Positions 8,824 to 17,158 of a stretch of DNA of 64,000 bases are shown in pieces (position 1 is the stretch's first letter; each line of letters starts with the position of its first letter). The stretch is from G965230065 sp965230065 (GTDB lineage Bacteria > Bacteroidota > Bacteroidia > Cytophagales > Cyclobacteriaceae). Where the stretch lies: the NCBI GenBank assembly GCA_965230065.1, contig OZ245942.1, positions 6,262,001-6,326,000 on the forward strand, read 5' to 3'. The notes beneath the pieces are model-generated. The model saw only the letters and a list, made by a program, of their open reading frames with translations. It had not been told where the DNA came from and did no database searches. Both the position numbers and the translations under genes were made by a program.

Positions 8824-9216
8824 ATGCAAAATAAAACTCTATACAAGCATGCTGACCTAATGGGCATTATCAGCGCTGGTTTATGTCTGATGCACTGTAT
8901 TGCAGTCCCCATTTTTTTATTAACCACTACCCTGTCTGCAGGGTTTCATACACATGCATGGCAATGGTTAGACTATTTCTTTATTGGGCTAGCCGGTATT
9001 GCCGTTTATTTTTCCACTAAAAAATCTTCCTCAGTTTACATAAGAGCTGGAATGTGGACAAACGTTATTATCTTTGGCGCCGCTTTACTCGCGCATGAAG
9101 TTGCTGGTTATGCACAGTATATTTCCATTGCGGCATCTATAGGTTTATTAGTATTGCATTTCCTGAACCAGAGACATTGTAAAAAATGTAGCGTACAAAA
9201 AGTAAATGCTTCATAG
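8824..9216 (+). CDS. MerC-family membrane protein
   Basis: 130 residues with four predicted membrane helices. The first helix carries the MerC-type cysteine motif GLCLMHCIAVP (metal-binding Cys pair), and a second pair, HCKKC, lies near the C-terminus. MerC proteins move Hg(II) or related thiophilic metals across the inner membrane; many homologues sit outside mercury operons and have no proven substrate. There is no merA or merR here. The frame extends upstream to 8608 but that would cross the terminator and promoter, so 8824 (or 8860) is the start. First gene of a block with hisI and a Fur-family regulator and under a Fur-type operator, so zinc uptake or sensing is a reasonable inference. 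Confidence 0.7.
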   Translation: MQNKTLYKHADLMGIISAGLCLMHCIAVPIFLLTTTLSAGFHTHAWQWLDYFFIGLAGIAVYFSTKKSSSVYIRAGMWTNVIIFGAALLAHEVAGYAQYISIAASIGLLVLHFLNQRHCKKCSVQKVNAS

Positions 9217-9241
9217 CGATCACACAAACTGTTAATCATTG

Positions 9242-9646
9242 ATGAAAAGACCTGAACTTGAAGAGGGAAACACATTAACACTACAATTTGAAAAGCGGGG
9301 GGGATTATTACCGGTTGTGGTACAAGAGCATACTACCGGTACCGTATTAATGCAGGGATATGCCAACCAGGCAGCCCTTGATAAAACGATTTCCTCAGGG
9401 TTTGCAACATTTTGGAGTACATCACGCCAGGCACTTTGGACAAAAGGAGAAACTTCTGGTGACCATTTAAAAATTAAGGCCATATTAACTGATTGTGACC
9501 AAGATGCGCTCTTGTACAGTGTAGAACTCATGGGTGAAGGGGCCTGCCATACAAAAAATGATGCTGGCAAAGCCCGGAAATCTTGTTTTTACAGGCAAAT
9601 TGATATGCATACCAGGCAATTGATGTTTCAAGATAAGATGCAATAA
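9242..9646 (+). CDS. hisI: Stand-alone phosphoribosyl-AMP cyclohydrolase (HisI domain)
   Basis: 134 residues containing only the HisI domain; no HisE domain and no his operon nearby. Catalytic and metal ligands are visible: TDCDQDALL (D84, C85, D86, D88), ACH (C102) and SCFYR (C115). HisI opens the purine ring of PR-AMP in step three of histidine synthesis and is zinc-dependent. The C102 to C115 spacing is 13 instead of the usual 7, because of a six-residue insertion rich in Lys/Ala/Gly. ATG 9242 is preferred over TTG one codon earlier. Its position between a MerC-like protein and a Fur-family regulator suggests a HisI2-type paralogue used in zinc limitation, as known from Zur regulons in other phyla. 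Confidence 0.8.
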   Translation: MKRPELEEGNTLTLQFEKRGGLLPVVVQEHTTGTVLMQGYANQAALDKTISSGFATFWSTSRQALWTKGETSGDHLKIKAILTDCDQDALLYSVELMGEGACHTKNDAGKARKSCFYRQIDMHTRQLMFQDKMQ

Positions 9647-9658
9647 TCTGATCGAGTA

Positions 9659-10057
9659 ATGAACCCTACGAAAATATTACAAAATCACCAGCTTCGAATT
9701 ACCTCGAACCGTATTCAGATTCTTCAAATGTTGGCAAATTCACAGTGTGCCTTATCAGAGCAGGATTTGGAAACAGCCTTGGTAAGCAACTGCGACCGTA
9801 CTACCATTTATCGTACTTTAAATACTTTTTTTGACGAAGAAATTGTACACAAACTGGTAGATATTGATGGTACAACCCGGTATATTTATAATGAAAAAAA
9901 ATACCAACTACCTGAACATGTTCATTTCAAGTGTAATGAATGTGGTGTGATATCCTGCCTGGAAAATGTGTCAGTTGACCATGTTCCATTACCCAAAGGA
10001 TATACAAAAACCACATCCAACTTTTTGGTTGTTGGTATATGTAATGGTTGTCAATAA
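9659..10057 (+). CDS. zur: Fur-family metalloregulator, probably Zur
   Basis: 132 residues. The N-terminal winged helix has the recognition pattern CDRTTIYRTLNTF (residues 45-57); the C-terminal dimerisation domain has a regulatory HVH (87-89) and two structural zinc pairs CNEC (92-95) and CNGC (128-131). Fur-family members bind 7-1-7 palindromes as metal-loaded dimers and repress. Small size, lack of the His-rich Fur motif and linkage to hisI and merC-like genes favour zinc (Zur) over iron or peroxide sensing. It starts 12 bases after hisI and lies downstream of the palindrome at 8780, so it would repress itself. Confidence 0.75.
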   Translation: MNPTKILQNHQLRITSNRIQILQMLANSQCALSEQDLETALVSNCDRTTIYRTLNTFFDEEIVHKLVDIDGTTRYIYNEKKYQLPEHVHFKCNECGVISCLENVSVDHVPLPKGYTKTTSNFLVVGICNGCQ

Positions 10058-10116
10058 TCATTGGCTTACCAATATCATTGAATGATAATATAAAAAAATT
10101 AATAATCCGTTTTCCC

Positions 10117-11643
10117 ATGAGTACAGATCATACTGAAATTGCAAAACAGTATCCGGTATATTTATACAACAGTTTATCCAGAAAGAAAGAACCATTCAAC
10201 CCTATTCATGAAAACCGGGTGGGCATGTACGTTTGTGGCCCTACGGTTTATGGCGACCCGCACCTGGGCCATGCCCGTTCTGCGCTTACGTTTGATACTG
10301 TCTTTCGGTATTTTCTTTTTCTTGGCAAGAAAGTAAGGTATGTACGGAACATTACTGACGTTGGGCATCTCGAAAATGAAGTGGCTGATGAAGGGGAAGA
10401 TAAAATTGCCAAAAAAGCCCGTCTTGAGCAACTGGAACCCATGGAAGTAGTGCAGCATTACTCCAACACTTACCATCATGCCATGAACCAGCTCAACCTG
10501 CTTTCTCCCAGCATAGAACCTACGGCAACCGGCCACATTCTTGATCAGATCGACGTTATAAAAAAAGTGATCGAGAATGGCTTTGCCTACGAAGTGAACG
10601 GTTCTGTATATTTTGATGTCCAGAAATTTGCCCAGGCATACCCTTACGGTGAATTATCCGGGAAAGTACTGGAAGAATTAAAAAGTAACAGCAGGCAGTT
10701 GGAAGGGCAAACTGAAAAAAAAGCCTCTTTTGATTTTGCTTTATGGAAAAAATCGGGCCCTTCACACATTATGAAATGGGAATCGCCCTGGAGCATCGGT
10801 GTGCCGGGGTGGCACCTGGAATGCTCAGCCATGAGTGTCAAGTATTTGGGTATTCCGTTCGATATTCACGGCGGAGGCATGGACCTGAAGTTCCCTCATC
10901 ACGAAGGGGAAATCGCGCAAAGTATGGCTGCCTTTGGGGAAAACCCCGTTAATTATTGGATGCACAACAACCTCATTACCATCGACGGACAGAAAATGAG
11001 CAAGTCTCTGGGCAACTTCATTACCCTGGAAGAGTTATTCGCGGGCAAGCATGACAAGCTGGAACAAGCTTATAGCCCCATGACCGTTCGTTTTTTCATG
11101 CTGCAAGCACATTATCGCTCTGAAATTGATTTCTCCAACGAGGCTTTGCAGGCTGCTGAAAAAGGTTACCAACGGCTGATGAATGCCTTTGTCATCCTGG
11201 ATGATTTGCAACCTGCCAAAGAAATACAGGAAGATGAAAAATTAACCGGGGAAATTACCCAATTATGCCACGCCTGCTATGAACACATGAGTGATGATTT
11301 CAATACGGCCAAAACCATTGCTGCCTTGTTCGAGATGTCCTCCAAAATCAATGCTTTTAAGAATGGGCAACTCGATTTAATCAGTATTACATCTGAAACG
11401 TACGAATTATTATCATCTACTTTTCGTCAATTTGTTACAGAAGTATTGGGCTTACAGCCTGAAAAGAGCAATGACGATGGAAAAACTGATGCCCTGATTA
11501 ATATGTTGATAGATATCAGGGCCGATGCCAGAAAAGACAAAAACTTTGCAATTTCTGACAAAATCAGGGATGAACTTAGTGCCATAGGTATTGTGCTTAA
11601 AGACGAAAAAACAGGCGGAACTTCTTATTCAATCAACCAATAG
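10117..11643 (+). CDS. cysS: Cysteinyl-tRNA synthetase
   Basis: About 508 residues from ATG 10117; an ATG at 10048 overlaps the zur stop by 10 bases and would add 23 residues absent from the family. Class I signatures are present: GPTVYGDPHLGHARS (HIGH-like) and KMSKSLGN (KMSKS). The catalytic zinc ligands are intact: Cys in VCGPTV, Cys in GWHLECSAM, and HHEGE. It charges tRNA-Cys. It is the only cysS in this window and looks like the housekeeping enzyme, 59 bases after zur on the same strand. In other bacteria CysRS copies can belong to Zur regulons, so co-regulation is worth testing. Confidence 0.95.
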   Translation: MSTDHTEIAKQYPVYLYNSLSRKKEPFNPIHENRVGMYVCGPTVYGDPHLGHARSALTFDTVFRYFLFLGKKVRYVRNITDVGHLENEVADEGEDKIAKKARLEQLEPMEVVQHYSNTYHHAMNQLNLLSPSIEPTATGHILDQIDVIKKVIENGFAYEVNGSVYFDVQKFAQAYPYGELSGKVLEELKSNSRQLEGQTEKKASFDFALWKKSGPSHIMKWESPWSIGVPGWHLECSAMSVKYLGIPFDIHGGGMDLKFPHHEGEIAQSMAAFGENPVNYWMHNNLITIDGQKMSKSLGNFITLEELFAGKHDKLEQAYSPMTVRFFMLQAHYRSEIDFSNEALQAAEKGYQRLMNAFVILDDLQPAKEIQEDEKLTGEITQLCHACYEHMSDDFNTAKTIAALFEMSSKINAFKNGQLDLISITSETYELLSSTFRQFVTEVLGLQPEKSNDDGKTDALINMLIDIRADARKDKNFAISDKIRDELSAIGIVLKDEKTGGTSYSINQ

Positions 11644-11657
11644 CTTAATTAGGTTTT

Positions 11658-12251
11658 ATGGCGAAGAAAGAAACAAATGAGGCAGCCAGGAAAAAGGTAA
11701 CCAAAAACATCTCCAAAGGGATACGCTGGTGGCTTGTGTTATTGATCGCAATACTCATTGCGGCTATTGGGGGCTACTTTGTTTTTTCCATGAATGCCCC
11801 TCAGGCTACAATTGATACGAATAACGCTAGATCAGATGAACCTGCTTTTCATAAAGAAGGCACTCTGGCATTTGTACAACAAGGCAGCCAGGATACCGTA
11901 CGTATAATTGACATTGAAATTGCAGAAACACCTGAAGAACGGACGCAAGGCATGATGTACCGTTCGTTTATCTCTGATGATATGGGGATGCTTTTCATCT
12001 TTGAAAATTCACAAAAACGACAATTCTGGATGAAAAACACGAAGGTTTCCCTTGACATACTATTTGCCGACGAAAACCTTCAGATAGTAACAATTTATAA
12101 ATTTACTACCCCCTATTCAGAGGCTTCACTTCCTTCTTATAAAGAAGCGAAGTATGTGATAGAAGTGAGTGGTGGTTTTACCAACAGGTATAATATTACG
12201 GAAGGTGATATGGTTACTTTTGAGAGAAATGGTTCAGATAACCCTGCCTGA
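11658..12251 (+). CDS. DUF192 protein, membrane-anchored
   Basis: 197 residues: a charged N-terminus, one membrane helix (about residues 25-46), then a DUF192 domain (about 70-190) with the family pattern of IEIAETPEERTQGMMYR, GMLFIFENSQKRQFWMKNT and SLDILFADENLQIV. DUF192 proteins are exported small beta-barrel proteins of unknown function. Starts 14 bases after cysS and ends 2 bases before the next gene, so it is likely co-transcribed with both. Confidence 0.85.
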   Translation: MAKKETNEAARKKVTKNISKGIRWWLVLLIAILIAAIGGYFVFSMNAPQATIDTNNARSDEPAFHKEGTLAFVQQGSQDTVRIIDIEIAETPEERTQGMMYRSFISDDMGMLFIFENSQKRQFWMKNTKVSLDILFADENLQIVTIYKFTTPYSEASLPSYKEAKYVIEVSGGFTNRYNITEGDMVTFERNGSDNPA

Positions 12252-12253
12252 TA

Positions 12254-12970
12254 ATGAGTTTAAAGTCTATTAGCATCGGATTGATTCGGTTTTATCAGCT
12301 AGCCATTTCTCCCTTGTTTGGAGCACATTGCCGCCATACTCCTACCTGCTCTCAATACACCATTGAAGCTATTCGTGAATGGGGAGCGGCTAAAGGAGTT
12401 GTTTTGGGTATAAAACGTATTGCACGATGTCACCCCTGGGGTACATCAGGGTATGATCCGGTGCCTCAAAATTTAGAAAAAAAGTTTGAAATGAGTAACA
12501 ACAATTTCCAGGGAGAAATAAAATACATGCAGCGAGCCCTAGAGTTGGCTGTGCTGGGAAAAGGTAAAGTAGCCCCCAACCCTATGGTAGGCTGCGTAAT
12601 TGTGAAAGATGATAAAATCATTGGGGAAGGATGGCATGATAAATACGGTGATGCCCATGCCGAACAAATGGCCGTTGACCAGGTAAAGGATAAAAATAAG
12701 CTGGCCGGGAGCACCGTGTATGTTACCCTGGAACCTTGCTCCCACTACGGCAAAACCCCGCCCTGTTGCGATCTCCTTATTCAGGAAAAAGTGGAAAAAG
12801 TCATAATCTGTAATGTTGACCCAAACCCATTGGTAAACGGAGAGGGTATCCGTAGATTGAAAGAGGCAGGCATTATCATTGAAACCGGTATGTTAGAAAC
12901 TGAAGGACGCGAAATGAACAAAGATTTTTTTGCACTCATGGCAAAGAAGAAGGCCAATTATATGGCCTGA
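12254..12970 (+). CDS. YidD fused in frame to a RibD-type deaminase domain
   Basis: 238 residues in one frame. Residues 1-79 are YidD (membrane protein insertion efficiency factor): FYQLAISPLFGAHCRHTPTCSQY, RCHPWG and GYDPVP, which is normally the C-terminal end of YidD. Residues 80-238, beginning at an in-frame ATG at 12491, are the N-terminal deaminase half of RibD: APNPMVGCVIV, DAHAE and EPCSHYGKTPPC give the zinc-site His and two Cys and the catalytic Glu. The protein stops where the RibD reductase half should begin, so the reductase must be encoded elsewhere. Either a true fusion or two genes whose separating stop was lost, with internal initiation at 12491. The deaminase acts on pyrimidine intermediates of riboflavin synthesis. 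Confidence 0.8.
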   Translation: MSLKSISIGLIRFYQLAISPLFGAHCRHTPTCSQYTIEAIREWGAAKGVVLGIKRIARCHPWGTSGYDPVPQNLEKKFEMSNNNFQGEIKYMQRALELAVLGKGKVAPNPMVGCVIVKDDKIIGEGWHDKYGDAHAEQMAVDQVKDKNKLAGSTVYVTLEPCSHYGKTPPCCDLLIQEKVEKVIICNVDPNPLVNGEGIRRLKEAGIIIETGMLETEGREMNKDFFALMAKKKANYMA

Positions 12971-12973
12971 CTA

Positions 12974-13993
12974 TTATTTACCAAATGCTTCACGTTCATA
13001 ATCCAGATTGGTGCTATACACAGGAAAGCTTACTTTAAAAGCAGCATAAAACCCTCTTCCTTTGATACCAGGGCGAATCCCGGTTTCAATGCCATAAGAC
13101 CAGCCCAGCTCCCTGTTATATTTTCCTTCCAGCCCGGCCCGTACGCCAATCATACTGGTTTTTACCGGATCTGCCGAAAAAACCCGGGTACGGTAATCTT
13201 CCGCGGGGTCTTTGTACTCAATGTCATCAAAAGAAATGGAAGGAGCTACTAAAATATCAAAGAAAACTGTGAGTATTTGGTCGTCTGACAAAACGCCATA
13301 GCCTTTATCAGGCTTGATGGCCATGTTTTTGATCCACGACATGGAGCCTCCTAAAAAACCGCCAAATACCGACATATTACCATTTACATATACATCGGCT
13401 GGCATGGGCACACTGTCCTGGTCTACCAGCACCACGCCCTGGTCTTTCATGATATTATTAAGGTCTGAAGAAGAATTATAGCCTAACCCTCCCAATCGGC
13501 CACCAATAATTTTCCTTACTTTAGAAGGTACTACCGTATGCTCAGGCACTTTGGCAGCCCAGCGGTTCCCCTTTTGGTAAGTCTTGGAATACAGCACCAG
13601 TTTTGTTTCCGTATCCGCTTCCAGGTCTTTGATATGATAAGTGCCGCCTACTTCAAAAAAATTAAAATTATCCGGCCTGTTTTCAATCTCCTGATTTTTG
13701 AGGGCCACATCCCTGGCCAAATCAAAAGACTTGAAGTAAGCCTGCCGGTAATGGGCATGCAGGTCAAACTTATCTTCATAATAATAATTGACGGCTGCCC
13801 CAAACCCAACTGTTACATTTGTCTTGAACAATTCGCCATACAAGGGCTGTAAATGCACGAATAATTTATTGATGGCATAAGGATCATCATAAAGCTCTTC
13901 ATAAGTAATGGCCTGATTGCCACTTTGTGCCAGTGACCGCTGCAATGCAAAAAGCAGTAAGATGAGTGTAAAAAATAGATAGTATCTTTTCAC
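12974..13993 (-). CDS. Exported protein of unknown function
   Basis: 339 residues with a signal peptide (cleavage near RSLAQ, about residue 23). The body alternates short beta strands and is rich in Tyr/Gly, with a C-terminal strand-like end, as in small outer-membrane or surface proteins; no recognised domain. The gene converges on the YidD-RibD gene with only 3 bases between stop codons. hemL lies upstream, separated by a terminator, so it is probably transcribed alone. Confidence 0.6.
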   Translation of the reverse strand: MKRYYLFFTLILLLFALQRSLAQSGNQAITYEELYDDPYAINKLFVHLQPLYGELFKTNVTVGFGAAVNYYYEDKFDLHAHYRQAYFKSFDLARDVALKNQEIENRPDNFNFFEVGGTYHIKDLEADTETKLVLYSKTYQKGNRWAAKVPEHTVVPSKVRKIIGGRLGGLGYNSSSDLNNIMKDQGVVLVDQDSVPMPADVYVNGNMSVFGGFLGGSMSWIKNMAIKPDKGYGVLSDDQILTVFFDILVAPSISFDDIEYKDPAEDYRTRVFSADPVKTSMIGVRAGLEGKYNRELGWSYGIETGIRPGIKGRGFYAAFKVSFPVYSTNLDYEREAFGK

Positions 13994-14044
13994 CTGTAAA
14001 AAGTTTTATAGTAACTCGACCATAAAACTACGGACAATAGATGA

Positions 14045-14078
14045 AGAAAAAACACGCAATATCAAGGATATATTGCAT
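14045..14078 (-). terminator. Rho-independent terminator after hemL
   Basis: On the minus strand, a GCAATAT/ATATTGC stem (14070-14076 and 14056-14062) is followed by a T run (A run at 14046-14052 on the plus strand). It lies 32-65 bases downstream of the hemL stop. Confidence 0.55.
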
Positions 14079-14109
14079 GGGTAATGAAAGGCAGGGTGTT
14101 TCTGGCCTT

Positions 14110-15402
14110 TTAATGTATAGCCTTCAAAGAAGCTGCATTAGCTTCAATGATTTGATTACCCAGCTCTTTTGTGATGGAAGTTGATACAAAAAGAGATTCA
14201 TACTGTGAGGGTGCAAGATACACTCCCCTACGCAACATTTCCCTGAAATACTTCCCGAATAGAGGGAGATCCGACTGGCTGGCTTCATCAAAGTTGGTAA
14301 CAGGCTGATCTGTAAAAAACAGGCTGAACATAGAACCTACATGGTTGATGGTATAGTTCAACCCCATAGCAGATAAATTTTGCTGGATACCCTGCACGAT
14401 ATGGGTAGTGTTCGTTGCCAAATCATTATAGATTTCAGGATGTTCGTACAGATAATTCAGCATGGCATAACCGGCAGCCATCGCTACCGGATTTCCGGAG
14501 AGCGTTCCTGCCTGGTACACCGGTCCCACCGGAGATACAAAATCCATGATTTCCTGTTTGCCACCATAAGCACCCACGGGCATACCGCCCCCTATGATTT
14601 TACCGAGCGTGGTCATATCGGGTGTAACGCCATATAATTCCTGGGTTCCTCCCCTGCTCAGCCGGAACCCGGTCATCACTTCATCAAATATGAGCACGAT
14701 GTCTTCCTTATCGCATAAAGTCCTTAAACCTTGCAAAAAACCTTCTTTGGGCAAAACCAACCCCATGTTTCCTGCCACAGGCTCTAAAATAATGGCGGCT
14801 ACTTCATTTTTGTTTTCTTCAATGAGCCGTTCAACTCCCTGTAAATCGTTAAAATTAGCCAGCAAAGTATCCCGTGCAGTTCCTTTTGTTACCCCGGGGC
14901 TATCGGGCACACCCATGGTAACAGCACCGCTGCCAGCCGCGATAAGAAAAGAATCTCCATGACCATGATAACATCCTTTAAACTTGATGATTTTGTCTTT
15001 TCCGGTATACCCCCTGGCCAGGCGAACGGCAGACATGGTGGCTTCGGTACCGGAGTTGACCATGCGTACTTTTTCAATGGAAGGCACCATCCCTGCAATC
15101 AATTCGGCAATGGCAACTTCCTGGGCTGTGGGTGCACCAAATGACAAAGAACCCGTAATGGCTTTCTTCACAGCTTCTTCAATCATTTCATGGGCATGAC
15201 CCAAAATCATTGGCCCCCACGAATTGATCAGCTCTATGTACGCATTATCATCTTCGTCATGTACATAAGCCCCTTTGGCTGATTTGATAAAGATGGGATT
15301 TCCCCCCACAGCTTTGAAGGCCCTCACCGGAGAGTTTACCCCCCCGGGAATAAAGTTTTGTGCTTTGGTAAATAACGCGGTGCTTTTGCTTATTTCATTC
15401 AT
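14110..15402 (-). CDS. hemL: Glutamate-1-semialdehyde 2,1-aminomutase
   Basis: 430 residues, the usual length. PLP-dependent class III aminotransferase fold: GGVNSPVRAF near the N-terminus, the IFDEVMTGFR segment and TLGKIIGGGMPVGAYGG with the Schiff-base Lys. It converts glutamate-1-semialdehyde to 5-aminolevulinate, the C5 route to haem. Its start overlaps the stop of the upstream TPR/periplasmic-binding gene by 4 bases, so the two are translationally coupled and belong to the guaA operon. Confidence 0.96.
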   Translation of the reverse strand: MNEISKSTALFTKAQNFIPGGVNSPVRAFKAVGGNPIFIKSAKGAYVHDEDDNAYIELINSWGPMILGHAHEMIEEAVKKAITGSLSFGAPTAQEVAIAELIAGMVPSIEKVRMVNSGTEATMSAVRLARGYTGKDKIIKFKGCYHGHGDSFLIAAGSGAVTMGVPDSPGVTKGTARDTLLANFNDLQGVERLIEENKNEVAAIILEPVAGNMGLVLPKEGFLQGLRTLCDKEDIVLIFDEVMTGFRLSRGGTQELYGVTPDMTTLGKIIGGGMPVGAYGGKQEIMDFVSPVGPVYQAGTLSGNPVAMAAGYAMLNYLYEHPEIYNDLATNTTHIVQGIQQNLSAMGLNYTINHVGSMFSLFFTDQPVTNFDEASQSDLPLFGKYFREMLRRGVYLAPSQYESLFVSTSITKELGNQIIEANAASLKAIH

Positions 15403-17135
15403 TCATCCAAAATATTCAGAATTACTAACTCCGATTCTTTAAATGTAACAACGGGTACCACCTGGTTGTCGTTGGCATTATAGTAATTATACCCTGCAAA
15501 AAATACACTCTCATATTGCTCATTATCTTCAAAAAACTTCTGAAAATATATGCCATGCTGATCGAGCATTTTTCCTAAAAAGTACATAGCATCATAGCCC
15601 TCATACGCATATTCAGATGGCAATGCGTTGTTGATTTCAGTATAATTCTCCCTAAATTCAATCATCTTTTCAGGATGAACTTCAAAATGGGGAGCTATTA
15701 AGTATGCCCCGATTGTCTCTAATTGTTCATAGGAAACTGTCCTGATTTTTAACCAGTCTTCATGGCCAATGATTGGCAGCGGGTCTTCTAAGGGCATAAT
15801 TCCTCCCAATGTATTGGAAATAATTAAACCATTATCTGAGCTGACATATATATGGCCTATCATGCCCAGGCTGTCCATCTCATAAATCATCTGTTGGATG
15901 CTGGCAGATTCTTCCGGTATAAACTTTTGTAAAATCACCTCCCCCGTAAGAAAATCTTCTTCGTATCTCTCTTTGTAGCTCATAGCACCCAGGGAATCTT
16001 GTAAGCTGGTGCCATAAATTACCAATGGGGCTATGCGTGGCAAAGAATCTAAGGCGAATTCGGCAGCTTTTCGGGCCTGGGTTTCCACGCTGGGCTTGAT
16101 CAAAAATGAAAAGGGATTGTCCCCAATCACCATTGGGTTGGAAGAAACGGGGTTAAACATGTTGACCCTGTTTTCTAACGAAAAAGCGGAAACCACCGGA
16201 TTGGTAGAAGAAAGCAATGGGCCAATGATTACATCCATGGTTTTCATCTCTGATTCCTCCAATAATTTGGAAGTTACATTGGCATCCCGCTCGGTATCAT
16301 AAGCAAAAAGGTCAAGGTTCACACCCTCATTCTTCAAGTCGTTAACTGCCATGCGTATACCATCATACAAGTCTATGACCAGCTGATTATTCTGCCGTCG
16401 CTGTTCCAGTGATAATTGATGGCGGGAAAAAGGAAACATTACAGCCACCCTGTATGAATCTTTTTTGATGGATGACTCCTGCGTAACGGTAAAATATGCC
16501 TCGGAATTCAAATCAAAGGTATTTACTAAAGAATCGAGCAACTCATGATTTTGTTCCTTATACGGTTTGTCAATAATGGCATCGGCCAGGGCAACTCCAA
16601 CCGTTTTGTTTTTCGGGTTAGACCTATACAACTTTTCAAGTAATTCCTGGTTTTCAATTTGCTCCAGGTAATAAGATTCCATCGCCCGGGCTTCGGTTGC
16701 CAGTGAGTTTTGCTGTGCCTGCTTTGCATTAATTTTTTCTAAGGAAGCAATTCCTTCTTCATACGCTCCTTGTTCAAAATAAGATTTTGCCAGCCAGTAA
16801 TACACTTCATTTATCTTATCCCAATTAGAATGTTTTCGTTCTATCTGTAAAAACATATTTTTGGCCACAGCATACTGCTCCAAATGGTGTGCACTTAAAC
16901 CAAAATAAAAAGAAGCATATTCCAGGAAAGGGTTATTTTGCTCATATTCCATGAGTTCTTTCATAGATTCCATCGCCAAAGCATACTTACCTTCCTGAAA
17001 AAGTGATTTTCCTCCCTTATATCTGGCTTCCATACTGCTCATAGAGGGAGCTTTCGTTTTTTGAGAAAAAGCTATACCAAAGTTGCCCAGCAACAGCCAA
17101 ATAAATATCGGAATACAGAACTTAAAATATCTCAT
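15399..17135 (-). CDS. TPR plus periplasmic-binding-fold (LppC/Peripla_BP_6-like) exported protein
   Basis: 578 residues with a signal peptide (about residues 1-24, ending FSQK). Residues 35-180 are tetratricopeptide-like helices; residues about 225-575 form a leucine/isoleucine-binding-protein fold (SYRVAVMFPFSR..., IDLYDGIRMAVNDL, DVIIGPLLSSTN). This TPR plus type I binding domain layout is that of LpoA-type penicillin-binding-protein activators, but the binding domain alone also occurs in amino-acid ABC systems; no transporter genes are nearby. An envelope role is inferred. It lies between guaA (23 bases upstream) and hemL (4-base overlap). Confidence 0.65.
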   Translation of the reverse strand: MRYFKFCIPIFIWLLLGNFGIAFSQKTKAPSMSSMEARYKGGKSLFQEGKYALAMESMKELMEYEQNNPFLEYASFYFGLSAHHLEQYAVAKNMFLQIERKHSNWDKINEVYYWLAKSYFEQGAYEEGIASLEKINAKQAQQNSLATEARAMESYYLEQIENQELLEKLYRSNPKNKTVGVALADAIIDKPYKEQNHELLDSLVNTFDLNSEAYFTVTQESSIKKDSYRVAVMFPFSRHQLSLEQRRQNNQLVIDLYDGIRMAVNDLKNEGVNLDLFAYDTERDANVTSKLLEESEMKTMDVIIGPLLSSTNPVVSAFSLENRVNMFNPVSSNPMVIGDNPFSFLIKPSVETQARKAAEFALDSLPRIAPLVIYGTSLQDSLGAMSYKERYEEDFLTGEVILQKFIPEESASIQQMIYEMDSLGMIGHIYVSSDNGLIISNTLGGIMPLEDPLPIIGHEDWLKIRTVSYEQLETIGAYLIAPHFEVHPEKMIEFRENYTEINNALPSEYAYEGYDAMYFLGKMLDQHGIYFQKFFEDNEQYESVFFAGYNYYNANDNQVVPVVTFKESELVILNILDE

Positions 17136-17158
17136 ATGTTAATTCTTCAGGTTTATGT

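Noticed and set aside
10048..10116. Upstream ATG for cysS at 10048
   Set aside because: It overlaps zur by 10 bases and adds 23 residues before the conserved YPVYLYNSLSRK start.
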